Shown here one piece after another: positions 9,025-20,572 of a DNA stretch of 64,000 bases. The DNA is from Kroppenstedtia sanguinis (lineage in GTDB: Bacteria; Bacillota; Bacilli; Thermoactinomycetales; DSM-45169), in assembly GCF_050433445.1 (NCBI RefSeq), contig NZ_JBNPXF010000002.1, positions 137,434-201,433 on the forward strand, written 5' to 3'. The first letter of the stretch is position 1; every line of letters begins with the position of its first letter. A program made the position numbers and the translations under genes. The notes beneath the pieces were generated by a model. It was not told the DNA's origin, made no database searches, and saw only the letters and a program-made list of their open reading frames with translations.

Positions 9025-10716
9025 TCAATACATTACACCTGTCCGTTGATGGGTTTTGGATAAAACTGAGGGATCGGGATCGAAATACTTGGAAGTATAT
9101 CTTTTTACAAACCGATCCTGGGCATCGATATACCCTGCCCCCCAGGTAGGGTCCATCGTGATCCATTTTCCATCCACCTTCACTTCCACCCAGGCATGAC
9201 GATTTCCGTCAGCCTCACCCTCCACAAAGCGAGCTTCCATATCGATGGAGCGGAGCAGAGCGATGGCGAGAAAACTATAGTCCTGACAGACTCCCTTCTT
9301 CTGCTGGAGCGCTTTGATTGCCGAGTCATCATATTTAAAAGCATCTGTCCGGAATTTCCACACGTCGTAGCGGATATTCTGGGCCACATATTGATAGATC
9401 GCCATGGCCTTTTCCCGCTCGGTCTGTTTCCCTTGGGTCAAATTCTGGGCCAGTTGCTGAATAGAGGGATCATCTGATTGGATCCCTCGGGAGGGAAGCC
9501 GATTGCGCAAGTCCTGATCCGCAGTGTTGTTCACTGTAAAGCGCGCCACCCCGAAAAAGCGGAAATAGTCCCGTTGTTGGTCCGTGATTTCAGGAACATT
9601 GACAGTCACTTCGTAGGCCCCTTTGCCAAAGCGGAGCCAGAAGGATCCATCAAACCGGTAATTTTTCACGGGGATGAAATAAGTGGCTTCCTCTCCGTCC
9701 TTCTTCGTCTGGACAATCAGATGTTTGGTTTTTGCCGCGTGGGGAGCTTTCGGGTCGATGGAGCCCTTGATTCGGTATTTCATTTCCCCCTTGCCACCTC
9801 CGGCGAGAGGCTGCTCCAGTTTGACCCCCCGACTGTCGTAATGCTTAAAATACTCGATCGGAGTGGTTTCCTCCACAGAGCGGTTGTCGACTCGCAGGGT
9901 GGCCCCTTCATTGTAGTAGTCTGCCCGTTCCGAATCAGGAATCATCACCGTGAGTTGATGAATTCCCTTCCCGTAAAAAAGCGGGACCCGGGTGTCGAAG
10001 GAACCTTCCTGCAATCGTAACAAGTGCTTCCACTCCCGACCGTCCTTTTCCACCCGTACCATCACCTGCTGGGCTTCTCCCTTCTGGATGGAACCTTTCA
10101 GCCGGATTTCCCCATCGGCTTGCACATAGCCGTCACCCGGATCTTCCAATTTCAAACCGGCTAGCATACCGGCCCGAGTCATGGCTACTTCCCGATCGAT
10201 CTTAGGGTTGACATTGATCACTTGAAAGCGGGCCAAATCGTAAAACCGGTCTTCCCGTTCTGCACTGGGGAGCCGGACCGTCACCTGGTACTCCCCTTTA
10301 CCGGCAAACAGGGAAACCTGGCGGCTGAACTTTCCTTCCTTGTTGATATGAGTGTAAAAGGAAAGGTCCTTTTCATCCGTCTCCCGCTTCCCCTTCACCT
10401 TTTCCACTTCAATCCAGACAAAGTCAGATTGAAAATCTTCGTATTCTTCCACAGTACCGTCTACCCGGAAATGGGAATTGACAGCAAAACGTTGATATTG
10501 AGGCGAGGAAAGAGTCGCACTCACCTCATCAGCGTACGGTTTCAGTTTCAATGGGGTCAAAGACAGTTGCTCATTCTTTTCCGCCGCAACACGGTCCCAA
10601 CGATTCAAATTGGGTTCCGCCTCCGTCTGAAAAGCGGACATGGGATTGCAACCGGCGGTTACGATCACTGCCATGATAGCCAGCAGGACCCCCCCGGTCA
10701 GAAGGATCTTTTTCAT
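9025..10716 (-). CDS. Lipoprotein with C-terminal transglutaminase-like (cysteine protease fold) domain
   Basis: A 563-residue exported lipoprotein: signal peptide MKKILLTGGVLLAIMAVIV with lipobox TAGC (Cys 21), several repeated beta-rich modules (each ending in a GKGxYxVTVxxP/GKGIHQLTVMIPD-type strand, about residues 60-420), then a transglutaminase-like domain. Its Cys-His-Asp triad is visible in KKGVCQDYS, NRHAWVEVKV and MDPTWGAGY. Such proteins act at the outer membrane face in remodelling or protein processing; the substrate is unknown. Start chosen at the ATG at 10716, with GGAGGG seven bases ahead and the lipobox in the right place, rather than the longer frame to 10887. The upstream sRNA-like unit (10841-10955) ends before it. 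Confidence 0.88.
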   Translation of the reverse strand: MKKILLTGGVLLAIMAVIVTAGCNPMSAFQTEAEPNLNRWDRVAAEKNEQLSLTPLKLKPYADEVSATLSSPQYQRFAVNSHFRVDGTVEEYEDFQSDFVWIEVEKVKGKRETDEKDLSFYTHINKEGKFSRQVSLFAGKGEYQVTVRLPSAEREDRFYDLARFQVINVNPKIDREVAMTRAGMLAGLKLEDPGDGYVQADGEIRLKGSIQKGEAQQVMVRVEKDGREWKHLLRLQEGSFDTRVPLFYGKGIHQLTVMIPDSERADYYNEGATLRVDNRSVEETTPIEYFKHYDSRGVKLEQPLAGGGKGEMKYRIKGSIDPKAPHAAKTKHLIVQTKKDGEEATYFIPVKNYRFDGSFWLRFGKGAYEVTVNVPEITDQQRDYFRFFGVARFTVNNTADQDLRNRLPSRGIQSDDPSIQQLAQNLTQGKQTEREKAMAIYQYVAQNIRYDVWKFRTDAFKYDDSAIKALQQKKGVCQDYSFLAIALLRSIDMEARFVEGEADGNRHAWVEVKVDGKWITMDPTWGAGYIDAQDRFVKRYTSKYFDPDPSVLSKTHQRTGVMY

Positions 10717-10840
10717 CGATTTCCCTCCATATTGAAACCCCGACACACGGAACCGGGGAATATGGGTGGGGCCGCCAGCCCCTAAAAAACCTCTCATCAT
10801 TATATCAACGATCTGCCTGAAATCACCAATGAATTTGGCA

Positions 10841-10955
10841 AAAAAAAAGGCACCTGACCACAGGTACCTTCCATATAGAAAGACCAAGACCTAAAAAACA
10901 GAAGAACATCGCAATACCCAGACCTAAATGGATCGGCTGAGTTCACCGATCGCCG
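10841..10955 (-). ncRNA. Putative small RNA or terminated leader (~115 nt)
   Basis: On the minus strand an extended -10 (TGATATAAT, 10962-10970) is followed by a ~115-nt stretch that ends in a perfect-looking terminator: AGGTACCTG, 4-nt loop, CAGGTGCCT, then nine T. A first hairpin (GATCGG...CCGATC) sits near the 5' end. The sequence TTTAGGTCTKGG occurs twice. A 28-codon frame starting MFFCFLGLGLSIW runs through the terminator but has no convincing ribosome site. It could be a free sRNA, or an attenuated leader for the lipoprotein gene 125 bases on. I do not recognise the family. Confidence 0.4.
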
Positions 10956-10961
10956 GGCCCG

Positions 10962-10970
10962 ATTATATCA
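10962..10970 (-). promoter_or_regulatory. Extended -10 promoter of the putative sRNA
   Basis: Reads TGA-TATAAT on the minus strand, a perfect -10 with the TGn extension. No good -35 is seen 17 bases upstream (AGGTTC), as is usual for extended -10 promoters. Confidence 0.5.
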
Positions 10971-11117
10971 TACTATAATTTTGCGAACCTATGTTTTTAA
11001 AAATTCGACCCGATTCGACATTATTATCCCCTGATTTCGGGGGTTATAAGCGATTTCCTTTTAAGTTTTTAAAACTTTCCGCTGTTCCCCCTTCCCCTTC
11101 CCCTTCCCTGTCCACAG

Positions 11118-11145
11118 TTGACAGCGTATTGGATAGAAGTAAGAT
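11118..11145 (+). promoter_or_regulatory. Promoter of the XRE-TPR regulator
   Basis: TTGACA (11118-11123), 16-base spacer, TAAGAT (11140-11145), placed 42-66 bases ahead of the two candidate start codons. Confidence 0.6.
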
Positions 11146-11187
11146 TGTAATAATGGCCAGTTTCTGTTTTTCATAAAGTATCTTGCA

Positions 11188-12534
11188 TTGATTGAAAGGA
11201 GGGAACAAGCCATCGGTCTAGGAAACAATATCCGATACAGAAGAAAGGAACTGGGGCTGACCCAGTCTGAACTTGCCGAGGGGATTATTTCCGTACCTTA
11301 CCTGAGTCTGATCGAAAATGAAAAGGCACATCCCAAACCGGATATCCTTTCCCCCCTCGCCAAGCGTCTCCATTCCTCTGTAAAAGATCTTCTCGGTGTC
11401 ATCGATGCAAAGGATCTTCGCCGGGCGGATTTTTTGATTGATAAAATCCGCACCTCCCTAATGTATGAACGATACGGTGAAGCCAAAGCTTCCCTCGAGG
11501 AATTGAAAAAACTCTCCGGGAAGACCCCTGATCAACGGGTTCATATGAAAACCGATTTGATAGAAATCAATTTTTTAATTCATTTTTCCAAAAAAGAGAA
11601 ATACCAAACCAAATTGGCCGCTTTCGAACAGAGGTGGGGAGACCCCAAGGAAGATATCAACCTGCGAGTCTGGTATCTGCGCATAAAAGGAAACATTCAT
11701 TTTTTGCATGACATGTACGATCAAGCCCTTCTTTGCTACAATCAGGCGGAAAAACTGCTCCCCCAAGTGACGGATGACACTGAAAAAGCCTATATCTACG
11801 GGAATCTGGGTAAAACCCACCTGACCCTTTCCGATCCCGCCCTCGGCATTCTATACACGGAGAAAGCGATCAATATCATGCTGAAGCAAGATCGTTGGCT
11901 GGAAGTGTGCTCCATGTTCAACACCCTGGGTGCTTGTTACACCAACAAGGGAAATTTCCAAGGAGCGATCGAGTGCTTTGAGCGGGTTCTCCGGATCGCC
12001 GACCAATTTAAGTTCTCCAACATACTGATTTCCCGCACCTACCATGAACTGGGGGTCTGTTATCTGCGGTTGGAGGATTGCAAACAGGCGATCTACTACC
12101 TGAACCGATCACTGGAAGTGGTTAGTCCCAGTTATCTGCCGGCTTGGGAAGAGGGATTCGTCCACCAGATTTTGTGTCAAACCTACTTGAAAACCGGGGA
12201 CTTGGATCAGGCGCAAGTTCATATTGAAAAGGCGATCCCTCTGCTGGAATCCCGGGAACGCCTCAAGTCCGAATGTCTGATTTTTCTGGGGCAAATCTAC
12301 TATCATCGTGGAAATTACCAGCAATTCATCCGCTACTACCAGGAAGCGATCCAATCTTTTCTCCGTTTGGGTACCCCGGAAAACACGGCCCGGGCCACCC
12401 ACACCCTCGGCAAACATTACATTCAATCAGGAAAAAACGACGAGGGGGTTCGCTACCTTCTGCAAGCGGTGGACCATTATCACCAACTTCTCCCCTGCAC
12501 CAACTTCGAAGTGGATCTGTCTGAAAAAAAATGA
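11188..12534 (+). CDS. XRE-family regulator with TPR sensor domain
   Basis: About 440-448 residues: an N-terminal Cro/C1-type HTH (NIRYRRKELGLTQSELAEGI, YLSLIENEKAHP) followed by about eight tetratricopeptide repeats (for example YGNLGKTHLTLSDPALGILY, MFNTLGACYTNKGNFQGAIECF, YHELGVCYLRLEDCKQAIYYLNRSLEVV). This is the architecture of Bacillales peptide- or partner-sensing regulators (Rap/Rgg/PlcR-like superfamily), so ligand control by a peptide is possible but unproven. Start is odd: the only standard codon is the TTG at 11188, which has no ribosome site, while AAAGGAGGG (11195-11203) is ideally spaced before an in-frame ATC at 11212 that would give MGLGNNIRYRRK. No signal-peptide gene is seen next to it. 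Confidence 0.85.
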   Translation: MIERREQAIGLGNNIRYRRKELGLTQSELAEGIISVPYLSLIENEKAHPKPDILSPLAKRLHSSVKDLLGVIDAKDLRRADFLIDKIRTSLMYERYGEAKASLEELKKLSGKTPDQRVHMKTDLIEINFLIHFSKKEKYQTKLAAFEQRWGDPKEDINLRVWYLRIKGNIHFLHDMYDQALLCYNQAEKLLPQVTDDTEKAYIYGNLGKTHLTLSDPALGILYTEKAINIMLKQDRWLEVCSMFNTLGACYTNKGNFQGAIECFERVLRIADQFKFSNILISRTYHELGVCYLRLEDCKQAIYYLNRSLEVVSPSYLPAWEEGFVHQILCQTYLKTGDLDQAQVHIEKAIPLLESRERLKSECLIFLGQIYYHRGNYQQFIRYYQEAIQSFLRLGTPENTARATHTLGKHYIQSGKNDEGVRYLLQAVDHYHQLLPCTNFEVDLSEKK

Positions 12535-12559
12535 CCCGACCCGAAGGCAAAGACCCAGC

Positions 12560-12594
12560 AAGTCAGGCCACCCGAATCCCCGGTGGCCCGACTT
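12560..12594 (+). other. Hairpin after the XRE-TPR gene, possible terminator
   Basis: AAGTCAGGCCACC and GGTGGCCCGACTT pair 12 of 13 bases 25 bases after the stop. It lacks a T-tract, so termination is uncertain. It also lies downstream of ligA on the other strand. Confidence 0.4.
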
Positions 12595-12723
12595 GGTATA
12601 CAGGAATAATTCCTGCCACCTCGCCTCAGCCGGAATGAAATCTGGCGGGGATTATCAACCACAGATCCTGGTTACTGTGCCTGTAGTACACAACGGTGCC
12701 TGGGCACTTTCTCTTCCCCTGAT

Positions 12724-14763
<2,040 letters not shown>

Positions 14764-14923
14764 TTAGGGTGTTTCTGATCCATCCATGGCTGTGACCCGT
14801 CGGGATGGAGTGATCCGTCACCTTTCGTTATTCCGACAGCCAAAGGGATTCTACGGAAGACCCACCCTCCCGCTGGAACTCCCACATCACACTCCTTCCG
14901 AAACTAGAATTCCCATACATACC

Positions 14924-17107
14924 TTAAATCTTGGTGACAGGGGCAAACTGGGCTAACAACCTTTTCACACCTGTGGGGGCGGGAAAAGCGATATTCAACT
15001 CCAGATCCTGCCCTTCCCCTTGCACCTTGACGACGGTACCGACTCCCCATTTCTTATGATTCACCTTGTCCCCTACACCCCAATCCGTCTCCGTATCAGG
15101 GTTGGGGCGAACCGGCCCCTGGCGCAACACCGGCTTTTGCAAAACCGCCGCCGGTTTTCCGACGGGCTCCACCAGTTCCTGTGGAATCTCCCGCAGGAAA
15201 ATGGAGGGAGGATTGGCGCTGGTCTGGCCGAAGAGCATCCGCATCTTCGCTCGGGTGAGGTACAATTTCTCTTCCGCCCGTGTGATTCCCACATAAGCCA
15301 GCCTCCGCTCCTCCTCCAGTTCCTCAGGGTCGTCCAAGGTACGGCTGTGGGGGAAGATCCCCTCTTCCATCCCCACCAAGAACACCTGGGGAAATTCTAG
15401 CCCTTTGGCGGAGTGCAGAGTCATCAGGGTGACAGTATCCTCTGGAGTCTCCCCTTCATCTTCCAGTGTATCCACATCGGAGATCAAGGCCAAATCCGTC
15501 AAAAAGGCTACCAAAGATTTATCTTCGTTTTTCTCTTCAAACTCCCGGGTCACAGATAGAAACTCATCGATGTTTTCTAGGCGGGTGGCCGCTTCCACCG
15601 TCTCTTCCTTTTTCAGTTCTTCCCGATAGCCCGTCCGTTCCAGCACTTCTTCTGTCAACTCTCCCGCCGACAGATATTCCAACATCGCATTCAGCTCTTT
15701 GATCAAGCTGGTGAATCTCTCTAAAGGCCGGAGAAAGCGGTTGGAGAGGCCGATCCTCTCTACCTCCAGGAGCGCTCGCATCATGGAGATCCCCTCTTGG
15801 TCGGCAAAAGCTGCAATTTTGTCCACCGTAGCCTGTCCAATCCCTCGCTTGGGCACATTGATCACCCGACGCAAGCTGAGATCATCGTCGGGATTGACCA
15901 GAAGCCGCAAATAAGCCAGCAGATCTTTGATCTCCTTCCGCTCGTAAAACTTCAGCCCGCCTACCATCCGGTAGGGGATGTTAGACTTCATGAACACTTC
16001 TTCCAGCACCCGGGATTGGGCATTGGTCCGGTACAAAACCGCGAAACTCTTGTAATCCTTTCCCTCCTTCCGCTCTTTTACAACCGTGTCTGCCACAAAA
16101 TAGGCTTCCTCATGTTCATTCTCCGCTTCATAGAGTTGCACCGGCTCCCCGGATAAATTCTCTGTCCACAGATCCTTCGGTTTGCGCTCCATATTGCGAG
16201 CGATCACCCCGTTGGCTGCCTTCAAGATCGTTTGTGTGGAGCGATAGTTTTGTTCCAGTTTGATCACTTGGGCCTCAGGATAATCCCGTTCGAAGTGAAG
16301 AATATTGGTGATGTCTGCTCCACGAAAACGGTAGATAGATTGATCGGAATCCCCCACCACACACAGGTTGCGATGATGTTCCGCCAACAGGCGAACCAGC
16401 ACATACTGTACATGGTTGGTATCCTGGTATTCATCCACGTGGATATATTGAAACTTCCTCTGATAATAGTCCCGCACTTCCGGCACCTGTTGGAACAGGC
16501 GAACGGTCTCCGTCAGCAGGTCGTCAAAATCCAGGGATTGATTGGTGCGAAGCTTGTCCTGGTAGGATTCAAAGACCTCCGCCGCCAGTTCCTCCATGTA
16601 ACTTTGGGCCCGATCCTTCATGTCCTGGACGGAATGGAGCTGGTTCTTCGCGTTACTGATCCGGTTTAATAATCCCCGAGGGGGAACCTGCTTCGGATCC
16701 AGGTTCTTCTCTTTCAAAATCTGTTTGATCACTGTCAGTTGATCGGAACTGTCCAGAATGGTGAAATTGCGGTTGAAACCGATCCGGTCAATATCCCGAC
16801 GCAGGATGCGAACACACATGGAGTGAAAGGTGGAGATCCAGATCTCCTCCGCCTCAGCTCCAGCCAAGGCGTGGATCCGGTCTTTCATCTCCCGAGCCGC
16901 TTTGTTGGTAAATGTGATCGCCAGGATGTTCCAGGGGTGGATTCGTTTCTCCGATAACAGGTAGGCCACCCGGTTGGTCAACACCCGCGTTTTTCCACTG
17001 CCAGCCCCGGCCACGATCAGAAGCGGGCCTTCCGTTGTCTCCACTGCTAGTCTCTGGTCGGGGTTCAATCCTTGGAGAAGGGAGCCCTTCGTCCAGGTGT
17101 TTTGCAT
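14924..17107 (-). CDS. pcrA: ATP-dependent DNA helicase PcrA (UvrD/Rep family)
   Basis: Superfamily 1A 3'-5' helicase for repair and rolling-circle replication. 727 residues, with [27 protein letters not shown] split into motif Q and Walker [13 protein letters not shown] (motif II), [14 protein letters not shown] (III), LEQNYRSTQ (IV), [17 protein letters not shown] (V) and [16 protein letters not shown] (VI). The C-terminal PcrA tail with [18 protein letters not shown] binds RNA polymerase in known homologues. Start at the ATG at 17107 with AAAGGTG ahead; a GTG at 17119 has no spaced site. It begins 21 bases after pcrB. Confidence 0.97.
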   Translation of the reverse strand: MQNTWTKGSLLQGLNPDQRLAVETTEGPLLIVAGAGSGKTRVLTNRVAYLLSEKRIHPWNILAITFTNKAAREMKDRIHALAGAEAEEIWISTFHSMCVRILRRDIDRIGFNRNFTILDSSDQLTVIKQILKEKNLDPKQVPPRGLLNRISNAKNQLHSVQDMKDRAQSYMEELAAEVFESYQDKLRTNQSLDFDDLLTETVRLFQQVPEVRDYYQRKFQYIHVDEYQDTNHVQYVLVRLLAEHHRNLCVVGDSDQSIYRFRGADITNILHFERDYPEAQVIKLEQNYRSTQTILKAANGVIARNMERKPKDLWTENLSGEPVQLYEAENEHEEAYFVADTVVKERKEGKDYKSFAVLYRTNAQSRVLEEVFMKSNIPYRMVGGLKFYERKEIKDLLAYLRLLVNPDDDLSLRRVINVPKRGIGQATVDKIAAFADQEGISMMRALLEVERIGLSNRFLRPLERFTSLIKELNAMLEYLSAGELTEEVLERTGYREELKKEETVEAATRLENIDEFLSVTREFEEKNEDKSLVAFLTDLALISDVDTLEDEGETPEDTVTLMTLHSAKGLEFPQVFLVGMEEGIFPHSRTLDDPEELEEERRLAYVGITRAEEKLYLTRAKMRMLFGQTSANPPSIFLREIPQELVEPVGKPAAVLQKPVLRQGPVRPNPDTETDWGVGDKVNHKKWGVGTVVKVQGEGQDLELNIAFPAPTGVKRLLAQFAPVTKI

Positions 17108-17128
17108 TCTGATCCGCACCTTTCCACT

Positions 17129-17851
17129 TTAATCGTCCTGCGATGCTCCGTTGGTTTCCGTTTCCTTGACCCAGCGGACAGACTGTAGCGCAGCCTCCAG
17201 GTCTTGATACACCAGGTTGCCCACGACCACGGTGTCAGCCGCCCGGCTCATCACCTGAGCCTGCTCTTCCCGGGAAATCCCGCCCCCGTAAAACAGACGA
17301 GACTTTTCCAAACCTTGGCGCGCTGCCCGCACCATTCTCTCCTCACCGTACATACCACTGTACTCCACATACAGAGCGGGCATCCGGAACAAAAATTCCG
17401 CCAAGCGAGCGTAAGCCGTCAAGTCGGCGGATTCCATCTCTGTCCGACTTTCTGTCAGGCGGGCCACCTTGGATTCCCGATGGAGGACCACATAGCCGAG
17501 GGCGGCTACATCCTGCCAAGGAATCCAGTCTCCATATTTCCGGATCGCCTGGTGTTGTGCCTCCACTACCCAACGGTGGGAGCTAGAATTGAGGACAACG
17601 GGGATCAGATAGCCGTCCGCACCGGGGACAACAGCCGATTCAACGGAAATCTCTTGGACACATTGCACCGGGTATTCAGTGATCCGCTGGATCAGCTCCC
17701 GGGAATTTTCATAAGTGATACCATCGGTTCCTCCCACGATCACTGCATCGGTACCAGCGGTACATACCTTTTCCAAGGCACTCTCGGACAGGGATCGGTT
17801 GGGATCCAGTTTAAATACATGTCGCCATGTTTTCATGCGTTCGGTCAGCAT
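17129..17851 (-). CDS. pcrB: Heptaprenylglyceryl phosphate synthase PcrB
   Basis: TIM-barrel prenyltransferase that in Bacillales joins heptaprenyl diphosphate to sn-glycerol-1-phosphate, giving an archaeal-type ether lipid precursor. 240 residues from the ATG at 17851 (GGGAGG six bases ahead). Family motifs: VFKLDPNRSLSE, TDAVIVGGTDGI, YLIPVVLNSSSH, YVEYSGMYG, LFYGGGISREEQA and ADTVVVGNLVYQD, the last two forming the phosphate-binding loops. First gene of the pcrB-pcrA-ligA unit. The glycerol-1-phosphate dehydrogenase needed to supply its substrate is encoded at 43671-44765. Confidence 0.95.
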   Translation of the reverse strand: MLTERMKTWRHVFKLDPNRSLSESALEKVCTAGTDAVIVGGTDGITYENSRELIQRITEYPVQCVQEISVESAVVPGADGYLIPVVLNSSSHRWVVEAQHQAIRKYGDWIPWQDVAALGYVVLHRESKVARLTESRTEMESADLTAYARLAEFLFRMPALYVEYSGMYGEERMVRAARQGLEKSRLFYGGGISREEQAQVMSRAADTVVVGNLVYQDLEAALQSVRWVKETETNGASQDD

Positions 17852-18005
17852 GCTCATCCTCCCAAGCCGCTCGTTCCATTCAGGATTATTATACACGACA
17901 AGGAAAGGGGGAAAAAGAAAGGCTTCTTCATGTTTCCGGGGAAGAATCCCACCCTCGGCGCATAGGATGAACGGAAAAGGGAAACCACGCCGGGGAGGTC
18001 ACAAG

Positions 18006-18344
18006 GTGAAAAAATGGTTCTGGAGCGTGGTCATATATTACGGAATCTGGAGCCTGATGTTTTTCATCGGTTACTTGCGGATCCAAAGCCGGTACCACTT
18101 GTTTGGGGGAATGGAGCCTTCTCCTGTGCAACATGAGCTCCTCTGGTTCTGGGTCAGCGGGTTCGGACTTTTGTTTGTCCTTCCCTTGGGAGTCAGTCAA
18201 GTGGTGGCGGGGATTCTCTCCTACCGATATGCTGCCTCCCATCCCCGCACCTGGATTTCGCTTCTGTTGGGATTTGTTCTGTGCATCCCTGCCATCATCT
18301 GCTGTCTCTTCGAATATGCACTGTTTATCCTGCTATTTGCTTAA
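18006..18344 (+). CDS. Small integral membrane protein (112 aa), unknown function
   Basis: 112 residues starting at a GTG with GGGAGG seven bases ahead (MKKWFWSVVIYYGIW). Three hydrophobic segments (about 5-23, 48-70, 83-110), with a Met/Pro loop between the first two. Divergent from pcrB. No known family is recognised. An upstream ATG at 17967 lacks a ribosome site. Confidence 0.65.
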   Translation: MKKWFWSVVIYYGIWSLMFFIGYLRIQSRYHLFGGMEPSPVQHELLWFWVSGFGLLFVLPLGVSQVVAGILSYRYAASHPRTWISLLLGFVLCIPAIICCLFEYALFILLFA

Positions 18345-18477
18345 CATGGGGCTTGGGAATGAGGACACAGATCGTAATGAAGCTAGAAACGTTGTGATTT
18401 ACATCTATCGGAGGGTCAGATGGCCTTTCACATTCCGGCGTCTAAGTTCTACCGATCCGATCCATGTGAAGCCCAAC

Positions 18478-18679
18478 CAGGCGTGTTGGTTATCCATATT
18501 TTGGGCGAGAAATAAGATCGGGGTGGTGGGACGGTGAAGAGCCTTTGCGCTCTTTGCAAGAGATCGAGCCGTCCCACCATCCCCGTCCCCTCAAGCAATA
18601 TTTTACGATGGAGCCAATAGGTAGAGAGAAAGGTCAGTTTTATTTCCTCCACTCATTTTCTGGTTAATCAACAGCCCTG
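18478..18679. mobile_element. MITE-like element, copy 2 (type A)
   Basis: 202 bp from CAGGCGTGTTGGTTATCCA to TGGTTAATCAACAGCCCTG. The interior has a long imperfect hairpin (GGGGTGGTGGGACGG with CCGTCCCACCATCCCC). Flanks AAGCCCAAC and AAACCCCAT share 6 of 9 bases, an aged target duplication at best. It ends 84 bases before the proS promoter. Confidence 0.75.
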
Positions 18680-18762
18680 AAACCCCATCCTCTCTGTGAA
18701 CAGTTTTCCCACAACTTCTAGGACGATCAATCTCCAAAGCGTTATCCTTGATCCGCAACAAA

Positions 18763-18791
18763 TTGACAATGCGTTTTCCACCTGATATGAT
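18763..18791 (+). promoter_or_regulatory. Promoter of the proS T-box transcript
   Basis: TTGACA (18763-18768), exactly 17 bases, TATGAT (18786-18791), immediately ahead of the T-box leader. Confidence 0.8.
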
Positions 18792-18797
18792 TTTTCC

Positions 18798-19026
18798 GAA
18801 GAAGGTGATGAAAGGACCCGCAGGTACGACTGTGTCCCAGGAAGTCGGCCCTCGACTGGAAGGTCGATGCACAGGTATCTGTTCCCCATCCTGGAGCCGC
18901 TGGCGACGAGCCACGCCGGATGCCCTTCCGTTATCGGGATCGAGTGGATCGCAGGTGCTCTGCGGTCAATCGGGGTGGTACCGCGGGTTGAATCTCCCGT
19001 CCCTTTTAGGGATGGGAGATTTTTGT
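18798..19026 (+). promoter_or_regulatory. T-box riboswitch (proline, inferred) with terminator
   Basis: The hallmark GGGTGGTACCGCGG lies at 18973-18986. It is followed by a terminator (AATCTCCCGTCCC / GGGATGGGAGATTTTTG, 18990-19026). The ~170 bases before it form the Stem I and linker region. Uncharged tRNA would favour the antiterminator and turn on proS. Proline specificity follows from the downstream gene; a CCC/CCA specifier near GTTCCCCATCC is possible but I could not fold it with certainty. Confidence 0.9.
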
Positions 19027-19054
19027 TTACCATGGGATCAAGGAGTGATTTCAG

Positions 19055-20521
19055 ATGGGCGATGAGAAAAAATTTGTGAAGGAGATCACCCCCCAGTCGG
19101 AGGATTTCTCCCGCTGGTATATCGATGTCATCCGAAAGGGAGACTTGATGGATTATACTCCCGTCCGCGGCTGCATCGTGTTCAAGCCGGATGGGTATGA
19201 ATTATGGGAGCGGATTCAGGAGGCGATGGATCGGCGATTTAAGGAGACAGGACATCGGAATGCTTATTTTCCCATGTTGATTCCGGAATCTTTTTTACAA
19301 AAAGAGAAAGAGCATGTGGAGGGCTTTAATCCAGAGTTGCCTTGGGTGACCGAAGCCGCCGGCGAAAAACTGGAGGAGCGCCTGGCCCTGCGCCCCACTT
19401 CAGAGACGATGATCGGTCAAATGTACAGCCAGTGGATTCACAGCCACCGGGACCTGCCTGTGTTAATCAACCAATGGGCCAATGTGTTCCGATGGGAGAA
19501 ACGGACCCTGCCCTTTCTGCGGACCTCGGAATTTCTCTGGCAGGAAGGACATACCGCCCATGCCACAGAGGAGGAAGCCCGTCAAGAGACGATGCAGATG
19601 CTAGAGATCTACAGAGAAGTGGTAGAAGAGGTACTAGCTATCCCCGTCTGGAAAGGACAAAAAACCACTAGTGAACGGTTTGCCGGAGCAGTGGAGACCT
19701 ATTCCATCGAAGCGATGATGAAAGACGGCAAAGCGGTCCAGGCGGGTACTTCCCACTATCTCGGAGAAAATTTCGCCAAGGGATTCGATATTCAATTCCT
19801 GGACCGAGACAACCAATTGAAATATGTACACACCACCTCCTGGGGCACCTCCACCCGCCTGATCGGCTCTATGATCATGGTTCACGGCGATAACCGCGGG
19901 CTCGCCATGCCCCCCCGCGTGGCCCCGACACAGGTGGTGATGATCCCCGTCGGTCCAATCAAACTGAGGGAGAAGGTCATGGAACAGTTCGACCCACTGT
20001 TCGATGCTCTCCAGGCGGCAGGAGTGCGCGTGAGAGCCGACCTGCGGGAGGAGACACCGGGTTGGAAGTTTAACGAATGGGAGATGCGCGGTGTTCCTCT
20101 CCGTCTGGAAATCGGACCCCGTGACGTGGACAAGGGGGAAGTGGTGTTGGCCCGCCGGGACACCGGGGAGAAGATGGCAGTGGCGATCGATCAGGCGGTT
20201 GAGAAGATCGGGGAGCTGCTGGAAGAGATCCAGAAGAACATGTTCCAAAAAGCGCTCGCTTTCCGAAAAGAGCACTCCCATCTTCATATCGATACCTTGG
20301 AGGAATTGAAAGCACATATCGCCCAAGCGGAGAAAGAAGATCAAGTGGCAGGTTGGGTGTTGGCCGGCTGGTGCGGAGCCGACGCCTGTGAAGCCAAGGT
20401 GAAGGAAGAGACCAAATTCACTTCCCGTAACATCCCCTTTGAACCGCCGGTCACCAAGGAGACCTGTATCGCCTGCGGTCAAAAGTCCCAACATACCGTC
20501 TGGTTCTCCCGGGCGTATTAA
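19055..20521 (+). CDS. proS: Prolyl-tRNA synthetase, archaeal/eukaryal-like short type
   Basis: Class II synthetase that charges tRNA-Pro. 488 residues, the size of the archaeal/eukaryal-type ProRS lacking the bacterial editing insertion. Catalytic core: MDYTPVRGCIVFKPDGYELW (motif 1 region), ALRPTSETMIG and FRWEKRTLPFLRTSEFLWQEGHTAH (motif 2), and HGDNRGLAMPPRVAPTQVV (motif 3), then an anticodon-binding domain. The C-terminal zinc-binding-like domain has Cys in GWCGADACE and ETCIACGQ and ends in WFSRAY, with the terminal Tyr typical of this type. AAGGAGTG precedes the ATG. Controlled by the T-box ahead of it. Confidence 0.96.
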   Translation: MGDEKKFVKEITPQSEDFSRWYIDVIRKGDLMDYTPVRGCIVFKPDGYELWERIQEAMDRRFKETGHRNAYFPMLIPESFLQKEKEHVEGFNPELPWVTEAAGEKLEERLALRPTSETMIGQMYSQWIHSHRDLPVLINQWANVFRWEKRTLPFLRTSEFLWQEGHTAHATEEEARQETMQMLEIYREVVEEVLAIPVWKGQKTTSERFAGAVETYSIEAMMKDGKAVQAGTSHYLGENFAKGFDIQFLDRDNQLKYVHTTSWGTSTRLIGSMIMVHGDNRGLAMPPRVAPTQVVMIPVGPIKLREKVMEQFDPLFDALQAAGVRVRADLREETPGWKFNEWEMRGVPLRLEIGPRDVDKGEVVLARRDTGEKMAVAIDQAVEKIGELLEEIQKNMFQKALAFRKEHSHLHIDTLEELKAHIAQAEKEDQVAGWVLAGWCGADACEAKVKEETKFTSRNIPFEPPVTKETCIACGQKSQHTVWFSRAY

Positions 20522-20572
20522 AGCCCCACCAAAAAAAAGAAGCCCCACAGGGCGCTTGCGCCAAAACGTCTG

